Shown piece after piece: positions 57,925 through 64,000 of a stretch of 64,000 nucleotides of DNA. The DNA is from Agaricus subrufescens (lineage: Eukaryota > Basidiomycota > Agaricomycetes > Agaricales > Agaricaceae). A program made the position numbers and the translations under genes. The notes beneath the pieces were generated by a model. The model made no database searches. It was not told the origin of the DNA and saw only the letters and a program-made list of their open reading frames with translations. The stretch spans positions 1,054,001 to 1,118,000 of the forward strand of contig CM057067.1 in the NCBI GenBank assembly GCA_029945375.1. Reading direction: 5' to 3'. How positions within the stretch are numbered: position 1 is the stretch's first letter; every line of letters begins with the position of its first letter.

Positions 57925-58165
57925 TGATGTTTAGGCTATTAAGTTATTATCTAGTCCACTACTAGGTACAGATTACAAAAAAAAAGAAAAAAAAAACTAC
58001 TGGATGTAAAGTGTGGAGAAAGGGGATAGGTTACTCCATTACAAGTTATGCTTGGGCTAGTGGTATATCCAATGCAAATATTGTTCAACAGACCTATGCC
58101 AAAAAAAAAAAAATCCACTGATTCAACAGGCGAAGAAGGCGAAGAGCGACCCTTATGACGCTCCT
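57925..58165. repeat. direct repeat, right copy (mate 41230-41460)
   Basis: 3' flank of the F-box gene, repeated at the left border of the mobile island. Shared blocks include TTATGCTTGGGCTAGTGGT and ACAGACCTATGCCAAAAAAA. Confidence 0.75.
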
Positions 58166-58264
58166 CATATGTTTTCAAAAAGTCCAGGTCAAAATGTCAC
58201 CCCACGCAAATGTAAACTTCTATTGACACCGGGCTGAATTAGCCAAAATAAAAATAAAACAGAG

Positions 58265-59812
58265 TCAGTAAAAAAAAGCTAGAGGGTCGGGAAGGTTTTT
58301 TCGTACCGGAAAATATTTTCCTCTAACATAATTACCATCAAATTCCTCTTCCATCAAACCTCGATCTCCACATATAGAATCCAAAGAATCAAAAAGCCTG
58401 ATCCTCAACGACGGCCGCATATCTTTCAATCTCCGCAATTCCCTACGGAATACATCAGCGTGGTAAGGATACCCCACTCTCAACAACTTCAAATGCGATA
58501 ATGGCCGTAACCAATCCGGTAAGAGTTGGAGGAAGGATATCATCTCTCCGAAACGGGTGGTCTCGACTACGATTGTCAATTCTTCGAGTTCAGTGAGGTA
58601 TTGGAGGGGGTTGAAGGTGGGATTTTGGACTTGATTGCGGAACCAGGAAACGAAATATTGTCCGGCGTTGAATCCGAATGAAAGGTGAATTGGCTTTGAG
58701 CGACTTAGGATGGAATACCGGATTTCGGATGAGAGAATGGGAATGACTCCATGGAATCCGCGATAAGATGTTAGAGAAACTGAGATGTAGCTCAGTTTTA
58801 CGAAACGTTTTGGGTATTTGAGAAGGGTTGCGAGAATCGTGGGATGGGCATCGAGATATTCGAGATTTGGGAAAAGTGGTTTGGCATCGAGTGGGGGCAT
58901 TTTCGCTTTGCGTTGGCATATGTGATCCAACTTGAGTCTGCGTAGTGCGGGGTGTCGAAGGAGAAAGTTGTACAAGACACCGAATGGGACTATGGAGGGT
59001 CTTTCGAAAGATTTGCGCTTGATGACGAGTTCTTGGAGTGGCGGTGCTGTTACAGACGTGAAAAACTCTTTCCAGCCGTTTGTTGAGTCTTCGTAGATCA
59101 TCAGTTCTACGAGGGTGGATGATTGGCTCCGTAAAAGGTCCAGTGTATGCGTAAGGAAGAAAGGGAGCAGTGTCATTGAATCCCTGAGGTGTAGGACTTC
59201 GAGCCCGGGAGGGCAGTCTTTGAAGGATGTTCTGGCTGCCACGGCCTTCGCCTGAGAGGCTGTGAGTCTGTTCTGAGGGGGGTCATGGATATATGTAGAC
59301 ATTGGCCCGTGATCTAAGGTAAGCCTCCTGCACCGTTTGTGCAAAATAGTTTTCAATAGCCTGATGAGGTTGAACCTCCAGAGGTCAGAATCGTGTTTCC
59401 GAATGTCACTCGTCGCGCCAAACAGGTTATCCAAGCGTCGGAAAGATAAGGTGTCGATGGAGGATAGACGGTCAATGAAATCTACAATGGTTCCAGTTTC
59501 CTGTTGTGCCACCGATTTTTGGTATGAAGACCCAAAGAAAGTGTAGTGGAATTTGGGCAGGCTAGGCTTCCACACCCAGAGATTGAGGAGGTCGAGGAGA
59601 TGTATGCGGCGGGGATCTTCTGGCCACCAATTGGCCAGGACGAGGTCTCCTCTAACATCAATCTGGACACGGCGTAGAAGAAGAATGGGAACGAGCCGCC
59701 AGTTGAGGTAACGGCTGGTCCGGGCGAGGGACGTGAGGACATCGTCGTCGCATAGGGAGAATATGAGCTCCCCGATTTCGACTGGGAGATCCTCGAAAGT
59801 GGCAAGGGGCAT
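58265..59812 (-). CDS. F-box protein, 515 aa, single exon
   Basis: The ATG at 59812 begins MPLATFEDLPVEIGELIFSL, a clear F-box start, continuing DDDVLTSLARTSRYLNWRLVPIL. The rest is irregularly leucine-rich (LEVLHLRDSMTLLPFF, PLQELVIKRKSFERP, LRRLKLDH, LTELEELTIVVE) and ends PDPLAFFY. By family it would be a substrate adaptor of an SCF ubiquitin ligase. CpG frequency is normal, unlike the adjoining island. A segment of this gene and its 3' flank is duplicated at 41,230-41,640. Only 69 bp separate its start from that of MIC12 on the other strand, so the promoter must be shared or very compact. Confidence 0.78.
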   Translation of the reverse strand: MPLATFEDLPVEIGELIFSLCDDDVLTSLARTSRYLNWRLVPILLLRRVQIDVRGDLVLANWWPEDPRRIHLLDLLNLWVWKPSLPKFHYTFFGSSYQKSVAQQETGTIVDFIDRLSSIDTLSFRRLDNLFGATSDIRKHDSDLWRFNLIRLLKTILHKRCRRLTLDHGPMSTYIHDPPQNRLTASQAKAVAARTSFKDCPPGLEVLHLRDSMTLLPFFLTHTLDLLRSQSSTLVELMIYEDSTNGWKEFFTSVTAPPLQELVIKRKSFERPSIVPFGVLYNFLLRHPALRRLKLDHICQRKAKMPPLDAKPLFPNLEYLDAHPTILATLLKYPKRFVKLSYISVSLTSYRGFHGVIPILSSEIRYSILSRSKPIHLSFGFNAGQYFVSWFRNQVQNPTFNPLQYLTELEELTIVVETTRFGEMISFLQLLPDWLRPLSHLKLLRVGYPYHADVFRRELRRLKDMRPSLRIRLFDSLDSICGDRGLMEEEFDGNYVRGKYFPVRKNLPDPLAFFY

Positions 59813-59881
59813 GGAGGCTGGTCGTGGGCGAGAGAGGTGGTGTTCGCCTTGGATTTCCCACGATCAACTTTATTCTGTGCT

Positions 59882-60362
59882 ATGGCGTTCGTCGGGCCCG
59901 TCGCAGGCGCCTTGGTCGCTGGAGGTGTACGTCGTCCCCGAATAATTGCAGCCAGTCTCGGTATTCACAGCGCTTAGGTCTACTACGGCTTCTCCAACCT
60001 CATCCAGACTAGGTTCGTCTGTTGGTGCCTCTCCTGTGCCTCTCTGACCTGTGTCGCAGGACTGACCAGATTCGCCGCGAGTATGCGCATTTGCTGGCCT
60101 ACGGTCATTTCCTCTGCTGACATTTTCTAGCCTTCATACCCTTAGCTCGCGCCTGGTTGACTCTCCGGCTCAGGTGAATGCACCGCCCTCCGCCGCAGCC
60201 CGGATCACCCGACATCCTTGGTCTTCGTACGCGGAATCGCGGTGGAACCAGGAAATAGCGTATATGTTTGCTGGGATCCAAGAGTGGGATCGCAAGGCAT
60301 CGGCCTGGGGCAGGAAGGTGTTTTACGGTGAACAGACATCTGGTAGCAGGTCTGGGGAATAA
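59882..60362 (+). CDS. MIC12: MICOS complex subunit MIC12-like
   Basis: Exons 59882-59926, 59978-60012, 60060-60080 and 60131-60362 join to 110 aa. The N-terminus MAFVGPVAGALVAGGVYYGF is a Gly/Ala-rich membrane segment, followed by SNLIQTRTDQIRRDLHTLSS, SPAQVNAPPSAAARI and WGRKVFYGE. The C-terminal amphipathic WNQE..FAGIQEWDRKASAW pattern is typical of fungal MIC12/Aim5. Known role: links MIC10 and MIC60 sub-complexes at cristae junctions of the inner mitochondrial membrane. Third exon only 21 nt. The MIC10 gene lies 430 bp downstream in convergent orientation. Confidence 0.72.
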
Positions 60363-60422
60363 TTAGATGTAGAGAAATTCGAATTTAGAAGTCCGATCAA
60401 TTTGTTTGCCCAGAACCAATTC

Positions 60423-60706
60423 ATGGCAAAGCAGCCTCTTCATCCCCAGGCCCAGCGGATACGAACTATCATATGGTCTGCTCCCCTTATGATCGGTTGT
60501 GGATGTGAGTACTCAAGCTTCTACCTAAAGAACGCGCAAAGTCTGATTTCAACGACAAAGACGTCCTCTACAGACGATGGATGCTTGGAGAACAGCAGCG
60601 CAAATTTGGAGATATTACTAAACCTGGGCCACCCCCCAGCGCTCCTCGGCCAGAAGAATCTCAGCTGAAGTTATCCCAGAACATTCAAACCACAGAAAAA
60701 CCGTGA
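60423..60706 (+). CDS. unnamed 75-aa single-pass membrane protein
   Basis: Two exons, 60423-60504 and 60561-60706, with a perfect GTGAGT donor and a CTGAT branch-like sequence. The protein reads MAKQPLHPQAQRIRTIIW, then one hydrophobic segment (WSAPLMIGCGYVLY), then a basic RRWMLGEQQRKFGD and a Pro-rich tail. A positive patch before and after a single short TM, in a protein this small and beside MIC12 and MIC10, suggests a mitochondrial inner-membrane microprotein. I do not recognise the family. The unspliced frame 60402-60668 is the alternative reading, but the spliced form gives a cleaner TM and a better tail. It begins 60 bp after the MIC12 stop. Confidence 0.6.
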
Positions 60707-60793
60707 ATCTATTGTGGGATGAACGAGGTGGAAATAAAAGTGTCCTGTCCTGCATGGAGCTACATGTCCACAGATTATTATTATGTCCAACAA

Positions 60794-61278
60794 CTAATTT
60801 GAACTTTTGTCGGGGAGCGATGCAGCTTCGGGTCGCGAGAGAATGCGGGTGCCGGGGACACGAGCTGGGTTGAAAGAGCGATCGCAATCTGCGTATGCTG
60901 CGCCAGCACCAAAGCCGGTTGAGAGGGCAATAGGCCATGTTCGTCCTATCATCGCCATGAGAGCTGCCTGGGTTTCCCTTGACTATAAAAACACGCACGG
61001 CGGAAGAAAATTACAGAGGCGACGACTCCAACGCCGAAGCCAATGCCACTGTCGGAGAGGTCAGATACTGTACGATAATCCTCAACGATGCTCTACGCAC
61101 GATTTGACAAGTAGGTCTGCGACTAGAGAGGAGTGAGACGAGGATAATGACCTAGAAACACCGAGAACACGCACCACAACGGTCATACTATGCAGCCATC
61201 AGCAAAGGCAGAGAACATAACAGTGTTAACACGCACCTTTTGGCCGAGTATGTCTTCGCTCGACGACGGTTTGGACAT
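60794..61278 (-). CDS. MIC10: MICOS complex subunit MIC10
   Basis: Five exons (61237-61278, 61175-61187, 61101-61122, 60999-61048, 60794-60945) join to 92 aa with every phase consistent. MSKPSSSEDILGQK leads to YDRCVADLLVKSGIG. TM1 is GIGFGVGVVASVIFF, and the positive loop RRRT follows. TM2 is WPIALSTGFGAGAAYADC, and the tail begins DRSFNPARVPG. The two glycine-rich GxGxG motifs, one per hairpin TM, drive MIC10 oligomerisation and membrane bending at cristae junctions. Exons of 13 and 22 nt are needed. No single open frame shows this gene, so automated tools may miss it. It is divergent from BRO1, with 147 bp between start codons. Confidence 0.85.
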
Positions 61279-61425
61279 TGTGCAGCAGTGGTGAGCTCGG
61301 CAGCAAGACGAACACGCCGACCAAGCCCGACGTCTTTGTTTGGCTCCGCAGCCAGATCCAAACAAATGACCAGGTTATCGAAGGCCAACCGCTTGGGCTT
61401 CCCACCCGCCATCCTCCCCTCGACC

Positions 61426-64000
61426 ATGGCGCACCAGTCGCCTATGATCTCTGTTCCCAAGAAACTGACAGACGACGTCGACTGGACCACCCCCATCCGT
61501 AATGTCATCGCCCAGTCCTACGGCGAGAACCCTGACAACTACGCTGCGGAATACAGCGCCCTCCAGAGATGTCGCCAGGACGCCGTCAAGGGCGCCGGGA
61601 GCGACTTTACTGGTGCGTACAGTCATGCCGTGCTCGACGCGCTGTGCTCCTTACAGGGTCCCCTTCGAACAGCCAGAGATCTACTGTACAAGTACTTCGG
61701 CCAACTAGAACTCCTCGAACTTCGTTTCCCTGAGATCCGCGTCAACTTTCCTTGGCGTGATGCATTCACCAGCAAACTCATCACTCAGACTTCGATCGCA
61801 TACGAAAAGGCCTCTGTTCTCTTCCAGATTGCTTCTACACACAGTTCAATAGCTGCTGCGCAATCACGATCAGACCCCGAAGGGACCAAAAGAGCTTTTT
61901 ACTATTTCCGCACTTCAGCCGGAATGCTGACCTATATCAACGAGAACTTTCTCCATGCCCCCTCTACTGATCTCAGCCGAGACGTTGTCAAGTTTCTAAT
62001 CGACGTCATTCTGGCTCAAGCCACCGAAGTCTTTTTCGAGAAATGTACGGATGAGAAGAAAGGGAACGCTTTGGTATCAAAGATTGCTGCACAGGCTGCG
62101 TTCATGTACACAACCTTGACAGAGGATGTGAAGGAGTTTATGGGTAAAGGCATTTTTGATCGTAATTGGGTGACGGTCATTCAGGTACGTCATAGCCTTC
62201 TGATCTCCGGAAATTCAGTCTGACCCGATCGTCAGATCAAGAGCAAGCATTTCCAATCGGTTGCCCAATACTATCGCGGTCTTGCAGATGATGCTGCTGG
62301 CAAACATGGAGATGCCCTTGTCCGTTTCACGTTCTCCGAATCCTTAGCCAAGGAAGCTATGAAATCGGCACAATCTTTCAATTCAATGTTTCTCCCTACC
62401 ATGTCTGCCAATCTTCCTTCCGACGCAGGATCGTCAATCTTTGAACGCGTCAAAGCACATCATGCCATTTGCTCTGAGAAAAAATCCGAAGCGACCCGCG
62501 AGAATGATCTCATCTACAACGCGATTCTACCTTCACAGGAAGCCCTCCCCAATATCGAGAAGACGGCAGTGGCGACACCGATTCATATCCACGACGTCTA
62601 TGCCGCGCCTGACGTTCAAAAAACGATTGGACAAGACTTTTTCTTGAAATTGGTTCCGCTCAGCGTACATGAAAGCGCTAGTGTGTATTCGGAAGAAAAA
62701 GCTAAACTTGTCAGAGCTGAAGTCGAGAAAGCTGATGCTGCGGAGGGAGAGGCTCGGAGCGTTGTTGACGGTATGGGAATACGTGAAGGCCTTTCTCGGT
62801 TTAAGGCTATGGCTGAAGGCGAGGTGGGAGGCGGAGAAGAAGTACCACTTGATGTGAGAAGATGGAAAGAGGATATTGAACTGGTGGAGGAACGCGAACC
62901 TGTGCAAAATCTTTTGGCGGATTTGGGCAAGAACAAGGGGAGTGTGCAGCAGGAATTGGATACTGTGTCGAGGGATTTGGATGTCGAATCTAGGGAATGC
63001 GAGATGATGCGCGTCAAATATGAACACTTGTGGACTCAAGACCCTAGTGCTATGTTGACCAAGTCCATGCGACAAGATCTTAAAGGTCATTCATCGGCTT
63101 TGGAAGCCGCTGCTGCATCTGACCAGCAAGTTCAAGTATTGTGGGATGCGGTCGGTGCGGATATTCGACTATTGTTGAGTCCTGAAGTGGAGAATGTCTT
63201 TAGGGAGCGCGGAGGAGCAGGTGCGGAGAGTCTATTGGATTTGGATGTTGGATCGGAGCATGAGGATGCAAGGGAGAGAAAGAAAATTAAGGGGTATGTT
63301 GATGAGGTTGAAGAAAGATTGACGCGATTGCGTAAGATTGCAAAAGAGAGAAATGAAGTGTTGAAAGACCTCAAAGACAAGGTACGTTCTTTCCTTTCGA
63401 GTCATAACTGAATCTGACTGCAGAATGTAGATTCAAACTGATGACGTTTCACATTTGCTTTTGTTGAATCGTCGCAACTCGGGTGTTGAGCCAACGTTGT
63501 TTGCTAGTGAACTCGAGAAGTTTAGACCTTATCAGCAGAGATTGGCTTCGAGTGTTCATGCGCAAGAGGTTGTGCTTCAGGAGGTGACTACACTTTGGAA
63601 GGGGTTGAAGGACCTTGCTGGGAGGGGACCTGGCGCGAGGAGATGGGAGGAGAGGGAGAAGAAGAAGAAGGATACTGTTAGGCGGTTTTCACGTGCAAGG
63701 GATGGATACATGGAAGTCCGAGATGGTATTGCGTGCGTTTCGACAGTTTTCCTTTCGTCAAACAGTTCTGGCACTAACTTTTTGGTTTAGCAAGGGCTTA
63801 CAATTCTACTCTGAGCTTCTGCAGATGGCAAAGGAGCTGCAGGCGCATGTTCACACGTATACCACTCGACGGGCAGCGGAACGTGAGGCGTTGGCTGCGA
63901 AACTTGAGACTGAGAAGCGTCTTGCGGCTCCTTTACCCTCGGCCCCTTCGAAACCCCCACCGCTACCTGCGAAGTCTGGTTTGGATACAGCGCTTGCTAG
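61426..64000 (+). CDS. BRO1: BRO1/ALIX-type ESCRT-associated protein, partial (3' end beyond window)
   Basis: ATG at 61426 (MAHQSPMISVPKK). Introns at 62185-62235, 63382-63430 and 63733-63790. The BRO1 domain shows VIAQSYGENPDNYAAE, RDLLYKYFGQLELLELRFPE, FEKASVLF-like YEKASVLFQIAS and SKHFQSVAQYYRGLAD. A V-shaped coiled-coil region follows (VEKADAAEGEARS, LRKIAKERNEVLKDLKD). The last residues in view are Pro-rich (PSAPSKPPPLPAKSG), as in Bro1/ALIX. Known role: binds Snf7 (ESCRT-III) and recruits the Doa4 deubiquitinase during cargo sorting into multivesicular bodies. The sequence favours BRO1 over its relative PalA/Rim20 because of the ISVPKK..DVDW start. The 3' end is cut off. Confidence 0.88.

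Noticed and set aside
60618..60998. 126-codon minus-strand frame over MIC10
   Set aside because: It is a shadow of the MIC10 last exon in another frame; the spliced MIC10 reading matches the family end to end.

Overview
The window looks like basidiomycete (Agaricomycete) nuclear DNA. Genes carry many roughly 50-60 nt introns with GTRNGT donors and CTRAY branch sites. There is a Clp1-like developmental regulator, there are small clusters of BTB/POZ and F-box genes, and there is a transposon island with a relic of the TET/JBP-like dioxygenase family that is expanded in mushroom fungi. All exon joins below were made by eye from frame, splice signals and family motifs.

Layout. 0.45-1.94 kb: an alpha/beta hydrolase. 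2.4-3.9 kb: small repeats, including a CCGCGT-rich element and a tRNA-derived SINE-like copy. 4.0-7.9 kb: three tandem BTB/POZ paralogues on the minus strand. 8.4-8.9 kb: a small basic protein with a GAGGHNWGS motif. 9.87-14.09 kb: an OCRL/INPP5B-type inositol polyphosphate 5-phosphatase. 15.65-17.16 kb: cyclophilin-40. 19.2-21.3 kb: a cytochrome P450. 21.3-32.8 kb: about 11.5 kb with no gene I can support, holding a 115-bp tandem duplication and a cluster of homopolymer runs. 32.84-33.70 kb: a GC-rich intronless Clp1-like gene. 34.2-35.1 kb: a DJ-1/PfpI protein. 35.2-37.1 kb (minus): an F-box protein. 37.2-41.1 kb: the transcription elongation factor SPT5.

41.2-58.1 kb is an AT-rich, CpG-depleted mobile-DNA island. 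Its core is a near-perfect 9.95-kb inverted repeat (44,143-54,096; arms of about 4.43 kb, 1.1-kb spacer). Each end is a complete Tc1/mariner-type element with a damaged DD34E transposase. The inner arms hold a decayed TET/JBP-like dioxygenase. A second Tc1-like family is present as a full copy (55,547-57,157) and as several terminal-repeat fragments. The island is flanked by direct copies of a host F-box gene segment. In that segment all six CpGs of the intact gene have become TpG or CpA in the island-side copy, as expected from cytosine methylation and deamination or a RIP-like process.

58.27-64.0 kb is gene-dense again: a second F-box gene, then MIC12, an unnamed 75-aa single-TM protein and MIC10 packed in 1.4 kb, then BRO1/ALIX running off the window end. 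MIC10 and MIC12 are both subunits of the mitochondrial MICOS complex, so their adjacency may be functional.
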